DNA from: Streptococcus ovis DSM 16829
Lineage (GTDB): Bacteria > Bacillota > Bacilli > Lactobacillales > Streptococcaceae
Assembly (NCBI RefSeq): GCF_000380125.1
Contig: NZ_KB904582.1
Coordinates: forward strand, 94,104-158,103
Length of the DNA: 64,000 nucleotides
Direction of reading: 5' to 3'
Shown: piece by piece, positions 29,249-37,828 of the stretch
Layout of the letters: the number at the start of each line of letters is the position of its first letter
Numbering within the stretch: position 1 is the first letter of the stretch
Program-made: the position numbers and the translations under genes
Notes under the pieces: generated by a model
Told to the model about the DNA's origin: nothing
Seen by the model: the letters and a program-made list of their open reading frames with translations, nothing else
The model's database searches: none

Positions 29249-29950
29249 TTGATATAAATTATCCATAACCGCAACCAAATCTGGATGCACATATAATTGA
29301 TCTAAGTATTGTCGAAAAGCAGTATCCAACTCTAATAAACTGCTAGCAAAAACACTACGACTAGCACCGTCGACATCCTTTTCTACCAATTTCCAAAATG
29401 TTAGAAATCGTTCCTTGCCAAATCGATTCATCAAATATTGAACAAAACAACCAGCAACAGGGTACGTCAAACTACAATCCAAAGTCTCAAAAATGGAACA
29501 CTGAGCCAAATCTGTTAGGCTCGGTAGCAGCCCTTTCCTATAAAAATACAGAGTCCAAGACTGGTTATCAATCCCCCACCAAAGCTGGTCGAAGTACATA
29601 GCCAATCCTTCTTTTAAAAAAGTAGAATGCGGCTCATGAATCGCATTGGATATCAGATGCGCATCTTCATGAAATCCAAGACATTTCACCTGTTCATTAT
29701 ACACAGCATAAATGGTATCTGGCATTCGCGCAAAACCATTACAAGGCTCCTCTTCGCCTAGTGCAGCACCAACTTCCTCTGGTGTCTGGCAGAGATAATA
29801 ATGAATTTGATAAGGTAATACCATCTCTAACACCTGAGAAATGTAACGATAACAAGCCTCTTGTCCTTCTGCGATGCCCACAATGTCCTGACTCGCCAAA
29901 CTCCCATCCTCATAATGAAAGATATAGTGTTCTGTTTCAAATACGCACAT
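29246..29950 (-). CDS. Putative gluzincin-type metallopeptidase, unassigned
   Basis: This 234-residue protein has HEDAH at residues 94-98, an HExxH zinc motif, followed 15 residues later by EGLAMYFDQ, whose Glu (114) could be the third zinc ligand as in gluzincins. Spacing resembles the M1/MA peptidase core, but the protein is short and has no signal peptide or membrane segment. It could therefore be a small cytosolic peptidase or a non-peptidase relative. I do not recognise a named family. It is downstream of rsmA, about 56 nt away, probably in the same transcript. Confidence 0.5.
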   Translation of the reverse strand: MCVFETEHYIFHYEDGSLASQDIVGIAEGQEACYRYISQVLEMVLPYQIHYYLCQTPEEVGAALGEEEPCNGFARMPDTIYAVYNEQVKCLGFHEDAHLISNAIHEPHSTFLKEGLAMYFDQLWWGIDNQSWTLYFYRKGLLPSLTDLAQCSIFETLDCSLTYPVAGCFVQYLMNRFGKERFLTFWKLVEKDVDGASRSVFASSLLELDTAFRQYLDQLYVHPDLVAVMDNLYQ

Positions 29951-30006
29951 CCCTATCCCCTTTCAAAAATCATGCAACTAAGAATCTCGGCAATCAATCG
30001 AATTTT

Positions 30007-30882
30007 CTAGGCTAATCCTACTTCTCTCAACGCATCCGCTAATCTGCCAAAATCAGCAATGGTCAATGCTTCACCACGAATACTTGGTGCCAGCTCTGCT
30101 ATTTCCAAAGCCTGCTCAAGTTTTGCTTTCACCTCTTCTGACTTGCCAAAGCGGTTGGTCAAGTTGTTCCAGAGGGTTTTACGGCGATGCACAAAGCTGG
30201 CTTTGGCCACATCAAAGAGGAAATCTTCATCTTGAACGTCCACCAAAGGCGCTTCACGGCGCACCATTTTTAGAATGGCACTATCCACATTTGGGGCGGG
30301 CACAAAGACCGTACGAGGCACGATAAAAGCAACCTTGGCCGTCATGTAATACTGCACCGCAATGGACAAGCTACCATACGCCTTGGTATTTGGCTCTGCA
30401 GAAATGCGGTCTGCCACCTCTTTTTGCATCATGACCACAAACTCCTGGAAAGGAATTTTGCTCTCAATCAAGTGCATCAAAATCGGCGTCGTGATGTAAT
30501 AAGGAAGGTTTGCGACCACCTTGATTGGCAGGTTAGGATTTTTGAATTTTTGAATCTGCGTCTGCAAGTCTGTCTTCAAAATGTCCTCATTGACCACCTG
30601 CACATTGTCAAAGTCGCGCAGGGTATCTGCCAAAATCGGAATCAGACGGTCATCAATCTCAAAGGCCATGACCTCAGCCGCATTCTCTGCTAAAAACTCC
30701 GTCAAAGCCCCGATTCCAGGTCCAATCTCGATGACATTGATATTCTGGTCAATCTCTGCCGTGTCCACAATCTTCTGTAAAATATTGGTATCGGTCAAAA
30801 AGTTCTGACCGAAGGATTTCTTAAAGGTGAAACCATGGCGCTCAAGGACGGCGCGGGTAACGTTTTTGTCTGCGATATGCAT
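30007..30882 (-). CDS. rsmA: 16S rRNA dimethyladenosine transferase
   Basis: RsmA (KsgA) dimethylates two adjacent adenosines in the 3' hairpin of 16S rRNA. The 291-residue protein has [18 protein letters not shown], the SAM-binding motif [16 protein letters not shown] (about residues 51-66) and the catalytic [11 protein letters not shown]. It starts only 7 nt after the retron reverse transcriptase ends, and its ribosome binding site (GAAAG) lies within the last codons of that gene. In most streptococci rnmV would be directly upstream, so the retron now stands in rsmA's leader. Confidence 0.95.
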   Translation of the reverse strand: MHIADKNVTRAVLERHGFTFKKSFGQNFLTDTNILQKIVDTAEIDQNINVIEIGPGIGALTEFLAENAAEVMAFEIDDRLIPILADTLRDFDNVQVVNEDILKTDLQTQIQKFKNPNLPIKVVANLPYYITTPILMHLIESKIPFQEFVVMMQKEVADRISAEPNTKAYGSLSIAVQYYMTAKVAFIVPRTVFVPAPNVDSAILKMVRREAPLVDVQDEDFLFDVAKASFVHRRKTLWNNLTNRFGKSEEVKAKLEQALEIAELAPSIRGEALTIADFGRLADALREVGLA

Positions 30883-30889
30883 GATAAAT

Positions 30890-32848
30890 TTACTTTCTAT
30901 AATCTAAAATATTGTCTCTTATGCCATTTAAGAGTGGAATAAACTCAGAAAAATCAAAATTTTGATAATATTTTAATACATAATTTGATAGTATTTCCTT
31001 CCCGTAATAGTTAAAACCACCATTTTTCTTAAAAGTTTTATTTTGTCCATCTAGATACAAAGTAGGCATTTTTTGTTTAGCAATTAACAAATCTTCAATG
31101 TCGGATGAACTACCACTATTTACATTTTTCACTAATGGTGTTGACATTATATACAGGCTGGATTTTTGATTAATTCTATAGTTTACCATTGGATTTCTAA
31201 TTGTATCTAAATTATTTGGACTAATATCTAAATCCTTTGAATAACTCGCAAATTGATAAAATGGGTGTCCAGTTGGTTCATTATCAAATAAAAATATTGT
31301 TGGATGTTTTGGTTGCCTTGATGTTAATTTTTGAAAATATTCTATGTAATTGGGATATAATAACTTTTCTTTAGCTGACATTTTAAAGTCCTCCTTGTTA
31401 GAAAAATAATTATACCAATAATTAAAACCTTCTCCTCCTTCTGGCACATTAAAGAGATACTCTATCGTATTACTGTGTTTCAAAAAATCAATTTTAAAAA
31501 TAAATTTATCACCATCTCTTTCAATCAATTCAGGATATTGTGGATAGAGATTCTTCAAGGCAGCCTTTATATACCTAGGATCTGTTTTTCCCTCGGTTAC
31601 TATAATAGGTTTACTGTTTCCGTAGAAATATTTATAAAATAGAAATTTTTTATATTCTTTTTCTTTAGAATCAAATAAAGCCATATACATTTTCTTTTCT
31701 TCTTTACCAATACTGTAAAATTCTTCAGGAAGATTATGGGTTTTGTGTTGTTTATTGTAAAATAATTCTTTCCTTAAATCTCTATTGTAAAAAATATATT
31801 TCCAGTAATACTTAGAGTCTGATTTTTTTGACGACTTCTTCCCCAAAAGATTTTTTTGAGCTTCTAGATTATTTTCAACTAACGATTTCTTGTACAAAAG
31901 ATAGTTGTTATATTGACCTATTTGAAAAATAAATGCAAAGCGACCTGTCAACTGTTCAATCGTTCCCTGTTTTCCATCGATTTCAAATGTTTCATCTTTA
32001 TATAACTTAAAAGCCATCGCACGAGTATTCTTAATATACTCTCGCTTTACATTAAGTTTTTTATTGACAATTAGACCAGTAACTTCCTGACGTTGCATGT
32101 CATCACTCAATCTTGTCTTTTTCGAATTTATCTCAAATCCTGAAGAAACAATTAATTCTTCAAGCTCTTCCAAAAATTTATCTAATTCTTTGGTAGCTTT
32201 CAATTTATTAGAACGCAAATTACGATTTGTGGAAAAAGTCAGATCATCTGCATATCTAGTATAAGTGAAACGATATTTCTTAGCAATTTTGACAATTCGA
32301 TAATCGAGAATTCTAGTAATTAAATTCGTAATAATAGGTGACGATGGAGCACCTTGAGGAAGTTTTCCTTGATAACAGGCGATTTGTGTAATAACAGTTG
32401 CGACTTCGGGTGCTACTTGAAAATCTTTATCTTTTATAAAAAAGCCTCTCACTCTGCCAAAGTTGAAGCTTTCAAAATAGTCTTTTAAATCAATATTCAA
32501 AATATACTGTTTATTCCTATGTAGCTGTGCATTTGTAATAATACTCTTATTCTTTTCAAATGCATGCGACAGCATGGGAATTTTAAAATTTTTTTCTTTT
32601 GACTTCACTGTCAAATCATCAATGTAACAATCCCACAAAACATTTACCAGTTTTTTCTGCAAGAATTTTAATTCTGGTTTAGGAGCATGAATAGGCCTCA
32701 CTTCTCCATTTTTCTTAGGGATAGAGAACACTCTATATAAGTTATCAGTTCCAATATTATATAAAATATAGTTAATATAGCTACTGTTTTTAAATCCCAG
32801 TAATCTTGCAAAATCGTCTTTATTATCTAATTGCTTTAACTTATTCAT
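30890..32848 (-). CDS. Retron reverse transcriptase with C-terminal TOPRIM domain
   Basis: The 652-residue protein carries retron RT motifs: NAQLH (106-110, NAxxH of domain X), NIDLKDYF (118-125, catalytic Asp), QGAPSSP (165-171), RYADD (198-202, catalytic YADD) and VTG (256-258, domain Y). After about residue 400 a TOPRIM-like domain follows, with IVTEGKTD (416-423) and FLFDNEPTG (519-527); here the second acidic motif reads DNE rather than the usual DxD. RT-TOPRIM fusion is the layout of retron Ec67/Eco2. Base use is strongly AT-rich beside its neighbours, which suggests transfer. Its msr-msd template lies 35 nt upstream. Defence by TOPRIM-mediated nucleic acid attack is inferred from the family. 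Confidence 0.9.
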   Translation of the reverse strand: MNKLKQLDNKDDFARLLGFKNSSYINYILYNIGTDNLYRVFSIPKKNGEVRPIHAPKPELKFLQKKLVNVLWDCYIDDLTVKSKEKNFKIPMLSHAFEKNKSIITNAQLHRNKQYILNIDLKDYFESFNFGRVRGFFIKDKDFQVAPEVATVITQIACYQGKLPQGAPSSPIITNLITRILDYRIVKIAKKYRFTYTRYADDLTFSTNRNLRSNKLKATKELDKFLEELEELIVSSGFEINSKKTRLSDDMQRQEVTGLIVNKKLNVKREYIKNTRAMAFKLYKDETFEIDGKQGTIEQLTGRFAFIFQIGQYNNYLLYKKSLVENNLEAQKNLLGKKSSKKSDSKYYWKYIFYNRDLRKELFYNKQHKTHNLPEEFYSIGKEEKKMYMALFDSKEKEYKKFLFYKYFYGNSKPIIVTEGKTDPRYIKAALKNLYPQYPELIERDGDKFIFKIDFLKHSNTIEYLFNVPEGGEGFNYWYNYFSNKEDFKMSAKEKLLYPNYIEYFQKLTSRQPKHPTIFLFDNEPTGHPFYQFASYSKDLDISPNNLDTIRNPMVNYRINQKSSLYIMSTPLVKNVNSGSSSDIEDLLIAKQKMPTLYLDGQNKTFKKNGGFNYYGKEILSNYVLKYYQNFDFSEFIPLLNGIRDNILDYRK

Positions 32849-32883
32849 TTAATCAGCCCTTATCTCTGTATCAAATAAAAAAA

Positions 32884-33072
32884 GCGTATGATTACTCCTA
32901 TGCGAACGACAGTACTAGAATAATTCCGAAATAGCTAAAGATACTATTAAAACAATTTTCTCAGGTGCTGAAATTCTATTTCCTTAAGCGGAAATACTGG
33001 AGTGAGCTGAACACTCTTCTAACATTGAAGTTAATACTTGCGAACACACAAGTCAAAAATCTAATCATACGC
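32884..33072 (-). ncRNA. Retron msr-msd RNA
   Basis: The segment is closed by an exact 11-bp inverted repeat, GCGTATGATTA with TAATCATACGC (33062-33072 and 32884-32894), the a1/a2 arms. Reading from a1 on the minus strand, AGATTT holds the likely branching G. Three msr hairpins follow: ACTTG/CAAGT, TAAC/GTTA and GAGTG/CACTC. Next is a long AT-rich msd stem bounded by CAGTA/TACTG. The hairpin series mirrors the Ec67 msr as I recall it. The msDNA would start in the TACTG region before a2. Confidence 0.8.
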
Positions 33073-33183
33073 AATAACATTGTAACAAAAATATTATTTT
33101 TTATCTAGTTATAGTGTAAGTCAAAAAATCAACCTTAAACGTTTAAAAACATATTATACAGCTGTGCCTTCCTATTATAGTTG

Positions 33184-33978
33184 TTAAAATGGTAAATCAG
33201 CATCGTTAATTTCAACAGGTAGAACTGGAACTGGTTTTGGAAATTTATTTTCATAAAAGTCAATTAAGAATAAACCAACTGTAGCACAAGCATTAATGAC
33301 AAAGTAAGCATATAAGTCCTGATCAATTAAATATTTTTTAGACTCTTGACCGTGATGGAGTGTTTTATCACTCCTCAAATCTTCGATTGCTTTTGCAACA
33401 GTGGTTAAGGTGCTACCTATAGATTTCATTTCATTAGGAAGTTCTGGGCTATCATTATTTAAACCAAACACCTTCAAGATTTCTTTAACTAATTTTCCAC
33501 TTGTCTTATTACTAGCATCAATGTGTGAAAATCTTTCATCAGATAAAATTTCTTTTAATATACTTTCAAGAACTGAATTTGCATTTCCAACAGATTCAGC
33601 TGGATCCTTCTCTATGTTTTGAAAAGCTTTTTCAAAGCTTATAGAGGCATTTTTATAATCATCCTTCAATTTATTCCGAAAAGTTGGAATTGCAGGAATA
33701 AAATCAGGTGTTTCAACCCCTAAATCTATAGCCATTTTTAGTAATTTATCAGGTACCTCTACAGCTATACTTACCAAAGTTTCAGATAGATTAATTTTAT
33801 TTTTATTATTTCCTTCTGTGAAATACGAGATATAAAAATCAGCATGTCCAAAATCGTCATACACTTCTTGGTTTAGTCTAATATATTGCTCCACGTTTTT
33901 ATAACTACTATATTTATTCCAGATTTCTTCTTCAACTTTTTGTAATAACTCCATCCTATAAACTGGTGAAATTTCCAT
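33184..33978 (-). CDS. Abi_C-like (abortive infection C-terminal) protein
   Basis: The 264-residue protein resembles proteins ending in an abortive infection C-terminal domain. The relevant half (about residues 120-250) shows AESVGNANSVLESILKEIL, then SKLV-like SGKLVKEILKVFGL, LPNEMKSIGSTLTTVAKAIEDLRSDKTLHHGQ and a final hydrophobic helix YFVINACATVGLFLIDFYE. This resembles the family's HEPN-like helical pattern. The N-terminal half is unassigned. It lies 112 nt upstream of the retron RNA, is equally AT-rich, and may be an extra part of the defence island. Whether it works with the retron is unknown. Confidence 0.6.
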   Translation of the reverse strand: MEISPVYRMELLQKVEEEIWNKYSSYKNVEQYIRLNQEVYDDFGHADFYISYFTEGNNKNKINLSETLVSIAVEVPDKLLKMAIDLGVETPDFIPAIPTFRNKLKDDYKNASISFEKAFQNIEKDPAESVGNANSVLESILKEILSDERFSHIDASNKTSGKLVKEILKVFGLNNDSPELPNEMKSIGSTLTTVAKAIEDLRSDKTLHHGQESKKYLIDQDLYAYFVINACATVGLFLIDFYENKFPKPVPVLPVEINDADLPF

Positions 33979-34035
33979 ACTATCTCTAAAATCCTCTCGT
34001 CACGCTATAATCTGCTATTCTCATGTGTGTTCTTT

Positions 34036-34488
34036 CTAATTTTCAAGTTCAACTAAAAGTTGTTGCTTCATCTGTTCTAACTCTCTACCTGAAGTTCGTT
34101 TTTCATCGGAGTACATTTCTTCAAAGGGCAACCACCAAACTGGACCTTTCCCATCATGTCCATAATTTCCTAAATCACCAAACTTTCTAGGGAAGAGATG
34201 CCAATGCAAATGACTGTCACCATTTCCAAGACTTTCAATATTCATTTTCTCCGCTGAAAAAGCTGTGCTGACTGCTTGTGACACATCTGCCATTTCAGAC
34301 AAATGTTTATCACGAAAATCCTTTGGCAAATGATGCAACTCAGTTACATGCTCCTTGCACAGAAAAATCGTGTATCCTTTAAAATGCTGATAGTCACCGA
34401 TGACAACATAACCTGTTTCCAATTCTTTGACAAAGTAAGGATTCGTCCCTGATGTAATCATGTCGATTCGTTCACAAATGAGGCACAT
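34036..34488 (-). CDS. HIT-family hydrolase
   Basis: The 150-residue protein has the histidine triad HLHWHLFPR (HxHxHxx) near residues 74-82 and an N-terminal CLICERI zinc-type pair. HIT proteins hydrolyse nucleoside phosphoramidates or dinucleotides. The ATG at 34488 is chosen because GGAAGGGAT precedes it. It lies 1 nt after the DUF1697 gene. This is an accessory copy, apart from the usual streptococcal hit locus. Confidence 0.85.
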   Translation of the reverse strand: MCLICERIDMITSGTNPYFVKELETGYVVIGDYQHFKGYTIFLCKEHVTELHHLPKDFRDKHLSEMADVSQAVSTAFSAEKMNIESLGNGDSHLHWHLFPRKFGDLGNYGHDGKGPVWWLPFEEMYSDEKRTSGRELEQMKQQLLVELEN

Positions 34489-34489
34489 A

Positions 34490-35023
34490 TCATCCCTTCC
34501 CCAATTCACTCAACTTATCCACCACACTCAACTTTCGCATAGTCGCTACAATCCCAAGTTTCTTCTCCAAAAAGTTGGTATTCAACTTTTTCTTTTTAGC
34601 CTCTCCAGGCAGATACATATACAGACACTGACTGCCTTGATGAAGTTCTTCATCGCCAAAGTCTCGGTTTAGAAGCTCTGCTATTTTGCTTGAAGAAATG
34701 GCATCGTTGGTGAAAACTAGATGAATACGTGAAAAATCATAACTATCATCAAAGGGATTTTCATGAACTGCCTTGGCTAGTTGTTCAGGATTTTTGACAA
34801 TCACCGACAAATCTGCCCCAATCTTGTCTTTGATGGTATCGTGAATCTGCTGACTCAGCTCAGTATCCGACAATTTTGACTCGCAACAAATGTTCCCACT
34901 TTGAATATAAGTTTTAACTTTCTCCAGTCCTGCTTCTTCTAAAATCTTAACGAGGTAAGCCATTTTAGGAATGCGATTCTGCCCAACGGGAGTGACACCA
35001 CGAAGGAGGGCTACACGTTTCAT
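34490..35023 (-). CDS. DUF1697 family protein
   Basis: The 177-residue protein begins MKRVALLRGVTPVGQNRIPKM and contains VKTYIQSGNICCES and VIVKNPEQLAKAVHENPF, which fit DUF1697. The function of the family is unknown. Its start overlaps the rnmV stop by 4 nt (ATGA type), so it is translationally coupled to rnmV although it is not part of the conserved set. Confidence 0.8.
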   Translation of the reverse strand: MKRVALLRGVTPVGQNRIPKMAYLVKILEEAGLEKVKTYIQSGNICCESKLSDTELSQQIHDTIKDKIGADLSVIVKNPEQLAKAVHENPFDDSYDFSRIHLVFTNDAISSSKIAELLNRDFGDEELHQGSQCLYMYLPGEAKKKKLNTNFLEKKLGIVATMRKLSVVDKLSELGKG

Positions 35024-35583
35024 TTATATTTCTCCATCACGTCCTCAACTTCTGCCAAGGTGATGCCGAACAATTCCAAGCGTTTAAGCAGTTGTTTGCC
35101 GTTGCTGTAGCCAATGCGGAGCTGTTCTCCAAGGTACTCACGGCGTTTACGACTATCGGCTCCCATCAGAAGTCCAAGGCGCATAAGGTCGGACTTAGTG
35201 ATGTCAAACTGGTTGTCATCGTCGTAACTTCCAAGCACATTTGAGAGGGCCTTTTGTAAATCTTCAAAGCTAGCATGCTCAATCCCAAGCGAGCGTCCTT
35301 TGGTCTTCGACTTAGGAGCAGCCTCATCACGATTGAGAAAGGCGTGGCGAACAGTTGGAACTGCCTGCATGATGATTTTCCGAATGCGCTCGCCATTATA
35401 ATCGGGATCGGTAAAAACAATCACACCACGCAGCTGGTTCAAACGCTCAATCCGCTCCAAATCCTCATCGGTGATTGCAGAACCTCGTGTTTCATAGGTA
35501 TCCACTTCATAAAATCGTCGGAGATTAGCGGTGTCATCCTTTCCTTCGACAACGATGACTTCTTGTATTTTTAGTTTTTCCAT
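35020..35583 (-). CDS. rnmV: Ribonuclease M5
   Basis: RNase M5 finishes 5S rRNA maturation. The 187-residue protein is essentially a TOPRIM domain: EVIVVEGKDDTANLRRF (residues 8-24, catalytic Glu) and GVIVFTDPDYNGERIRK (DPD motif about residues 58-60), then ESFD-like GIEHASFEDL. tatD lies upstream with copy B of the structured element between them. Confidence 0.94.
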   Translation of the reverse strand: MEKLKIQEVIVVEGKDDTANLRRFYEVDTYETRGSAITDEDLERIERLNQLRGVIVFTDPDYNGERIRKIIMQAVPTVRHAFLNRDEAAPKSKTKGRSLGIEHASFEDLQKALSNVLGSYDDDNQFDITKSDLMRLGLLMGADSRKRREYLGEQLRIGYSNGKQLLKRLELFGITLAEVEDVMEKYK

Positions 35584-35597
35584 AGTTTTGTTTTTTT

Positions 35598-35729
35598 GAT
35601 AGTTTCCTTAGGTGATGGGGACGTCAGCGACCGCCTCTGGCGTTCTATGACTTATTTTTGAGCCTATCGTCTCAAAAATCCCCTGTAACAGCATAATATG
35701 CTATTACTCTCATCCTAGCGGAAACTATC
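35598..35729. repeat. Structured intergenic element, copy B (132 nt)
   Basis: An outer stem GATAGTTTCC/GGAAACTATC and an inner stem around TAGG.GATG/CATCCTA enclose hairpins CGCC/GGCG, TTTTTGAG/CTCAAAAA (loop CCTATCGT) and GTAACAGCATA/TATGCTATTAC. The layout and the conserved words TTTCCTTA, AGCGAC, GAGCCTA and GCGGAAA match copy A. In the last hairpin the only mismatch on the plus strand (C-A) becomes a U-G pair on the minus strand, which hints that a minus-strand RNA is the functional form. Confidence 0.7.
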
Positions 35730-35755
35730 GGATTGAGCGACATGCGTCGCTTTCA

Positions 35756-36547
35756 TTAATCCTCTAATCTAAATAAATTTTTCGCATTTGCAGTGGTTGC
35801 TGTTGCGACTTCTTCTACAGTCAAGCCACGGAGTTCGGCGATTTTTTCGACAACGTAGCGGGTGTAGGCGGTTTTGTTTTCCTTACCACGTTTTGGGACT
35901 GGCGCTAAATATGGCGCATCTGTCTCCACTAGAATTTTCTCTAATGGCAATCGCTGCGCTGCTTCTTGAATGTCCAGTGCCTTCTTAAAAGTCACTACAC
36001 CTGAAAAGGAAATCATCATACCAAGCTCGATAAAGCGCTCTGCCATTTCCAAAGAGCCCGAATAGGAGTGCATGATGCCACCACGAGGGCCAACTCCTTC
36101 ACTCTTGATTATCTCATAGGTGTCCTCAAGTGCGTCACGGGTATGGACGACAAAAGGAAGGTCAAGTTCCTTAGATAGCTGGATTTGACGACGGAAAACA
36201 GCTTCTTGAATGTCCTTGGGGTCCTCCATCCAATAATAGTCTAAGCCAATTTCGCCAAGTGCAATGACTTTCGGATGTTTCAACTTATCAAGGAGGTAGG
36301 CTTCCACCTCATCATTGTAAGAACCCGCCTCTGTTGGATGCCAACCGAGCGTCAGGTAAATCTCTGGGTTAGCGTCAGCCAGCTCAATCGCACGCTCAAT
36401 GGTCGGCGCATCAAAACCAACCACGTTGTGAATCTTCACGCCCATTTCTTTAGCTAGAGCCAACTCCTCTGCCACGGTATCTGTAAAATTCTCCACGTTC
36501 AAGTGGGTGTGCGTATCAAAAATGTTGATTTGTTCTTGTTTTTCCAT
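35756..36547 (-). CDS. tatD: TatD-family metal-dependent hydrolase
   Basis: TatD proteins are 3'-5' exonucleases or deoxyribonucleases of the amidohydrolase superfamily. The 263-residue protein has IFDTHTHLNVE (metal ligands HTH, residues ~12-14), ALGEIGLDYYWM, FVVHTRDA, MHSYSG and LVETDAPYLAP. An extended -10 (TGATATAAT) ends only 6 nt before the ATG and no ribosome binding site is visible, so the mRNA may be leaderless. Confidence 0.93.
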   Translation of the reverse strand: MEKQEQINIFDTHTHLNVENFTDTVAEELALAKEMGVKIHNVVGFDAPTIERAIELADANPEIYLTLGWHPTEAGSYNDEVEAYLLDKLKHPKVIALGEIGLDYYWMEDPKDIQEAVFRRQIQLSKELDLPFVVHTRDALEDTYEIIKSEGVGPRGGIMHSYSGSLEMAERFIELGMMISFSGVVTFKKALDIQEAAQRLPLEKILVETDAPYLAPVPKRGKENKTAYTRYVVEKIAELRGLTVEEVATATTANAKNLFRLED

Positions 36548-36598
36548 GTTTTTATTATATCACAAACTAAAAAAGCTAGCGAATCCGCCAGCCTTCTC

Positions 36599-37234
36599 TT
36601 ATTTTAATCCAAGTGCTACCATTTCTTTTTCAATCATGGCATAGGCTTTTTCCCAATCTTCGTCAAATGAAATATCCAATTCATCTGTATTGATTTTCAT
36701 TTTTGGACCGTAATTGTAGTTTTCATACCATTCACCATAGTGACGATGTAACAACTGATAGTATGCTAACAATTCTGGATTGTCATTGACCTGCTCATAG
36801 CTACGACCACGTTTTTCAATGTTGGTCATAATAGTGTCAAAGCTGCCGTCTAAATAAACCAACAAATCAGGTGCTTTTTTAGGAAGACTTTCAATTTCTT
36901 CCATCATATTGTCCAAGAGCTCCAAATAAATCGCATACTCTTCTTGACTGATACTACCTTGTAATGTATTGATATAGGTAAACAAGGCATCTTCATAAAT
37001 CGAGCGATCAAGGATATTATTATTTTCTAAGTAAGCTTCCTTGATAGATTTGAAACGCTTGTTCAAGAAATAAATCTGCAATACAAAACCATACCGATCT
37101 GGATCTTCATAATACTTGTCTAAAATCGGGTTATTATCTACTGGCTCAAAGAAAGCCTGCGTTCCTAACGCTTCTGCCAAACGAGTTGTATAAGTTGTCT
37201 TACCGACACCAATCATACCTGCCATTATAATCAC
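36599..37234 (-). CDS. Deoxynucleoside kinase
   Basis: The 211-residue kinase salvages deoxynucleosides, probably deoxyadenosine or deoxyguanosine. It has the P-loop MIGVGKTT at residues 6-13, EPVDNNPILDKYYEDPDRYGF, and the catalytic/specificity stretch DRSIYEDALF. A GTG at 37232-37234 with AGAGGTGG 8 nt upstream is the best start. A hairpin CTAGC-rich stretch follows in the spacer towards tatD. Confidence 0.9.
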   Translation of the reverse strand: MIIMAGMIGVGKTTYTTRLAEALGTQAFFEPVDNNPILDKYYEDPDRYGFVLQIYFLNKRFKSIKEAYLENNNILDRSIYEDALFTYINTLQGSISQEEYAIYLELLDNMMEEIESLPKKAPDLLVYLDGSFDTIMTNIEKRGRSYEQVNDNPELLAYYQLLHRHYGEWYENYNYGPKMKINTDELDISFDEDWEKAYAMIEKEMVALGLK

Positions 37235-37356
37235 TATGTGAACCACCTCTAACAAACCATATTAGCACAATCAGCCCACCTTGTAAAGGGAACAAGAAAA
37301 ACTCAGACAACAAAAAAATCAACAGACTCGAGTTTCCGTTGATTTCTTTCAATTTC

Positions 37357-37494
37357 TTAAGCCACAGCAAGCACTTTGCGGCCTTTACGGCGACGAGCTG
37401 CTAATACGCGACGTCCATTTTTAGTAGACATACGGTTACGGAAACCGTGTTTACGCGCGCGACGGATTTTACTTGGTTGAAAAGTACGTTTCAC
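37357..37494 (-). CDS. rpmH: Ribosomal protein bL34
   Basis: The minus strand encodes 45 residues starting at a [23 protein letters not shown], then [20 protein letters not shown], then VLAVA. This is the classic basic L34 sequence. A full AGGAGGT lies 7 nt upstream. rpmH follows khpB as in other streptococci rather than preceding rnpA as in most bacteria. Confidence 0.95.
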   Translation of the reverse strand: MKRTFQPSKIRRARKHGFRNRMSTKNGRRVLAARRRKGRKVLAVA

Positions 37495-37569
37495 GATGAA
37501 TACCTCCTGATAGATTTTCGTATTCGTTTAGCCGGCTAGTGTGATATCAGTTACTAAACATACCATATT

Positions 37570-37598
37570 ATTTTATAAGAAATAGACACGTTTGTCAA
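37570..37598 (-). promoter_or_regulatory. rpmH promoter
   Basis: TTGACA and TAAAAT are separated by exactly 17 nt, followed by a ~70-nt leader to the rpmH GTG. This is the strongest consensus promoter in the window. Confidence 0.85.
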
Positions 37599-37632
37599 GG
37601 ATTACTTTCACTTTTTTCACCTTATCCTCGAA

Positions 37633-37681
37633 GGTAATTTCCCAAAGTAAGTTCCACTTTGACTTTCGTAGTGGAACTTAG
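37633..37681. repeat. Intergenic repeat, copy 2
   Basis: Nearly identical to 17375-17424, with the arms TTCCAC/GTGGAA intact. It lies between rpmH and khpB. The words CTTATCCTCGAA flank it on both sides (37621-37632 and 37695-37706), like a short target duplication. The rest of the 37495-37828 spacer shows only the rpmH promoter and the khpB terminator. Confidence 0.6.
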
Positions 37682-37801
37682 TTTGTGAATTTAGCTTATC
37701 CTCGAATGCGACAGGGACGCAGCACTTTTCCAAGAGGGGCATTTGACTGACTCTTCGACCTACCACACTGCAATAGCGTCTCCGCTGAAAAACTAGATAG
37801 G

Positions 37802-37826
37802 AAAAAAGAAGCCTAACGGCTTCTTA
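37802..37826 (-). terminator. Terminator of rnpA-yidC-khpB
   Basis: On the minus strand AAGAAGCC/GGCTTCTT with a TTTTTT tail, directly after the khpB stop. Confidence 0.85.
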
Positions 37827-37828
37827 CA

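Noticed and set aside
33073-33180. A retron promoter (TACAAT at about 33087 or TTGACT further upstream)
   Set aside because: TACAAT has only a weak -35 (TAGATA) and TTGACT has no -10 at the right distance, so no promoter feature was listed.
37682-37800. A third copy of the structured element between rpmH and khpB
   Set aside because: Some words look alike (GACGCAGC), but the outer stem and the GAGCCTA hairpin are missing.
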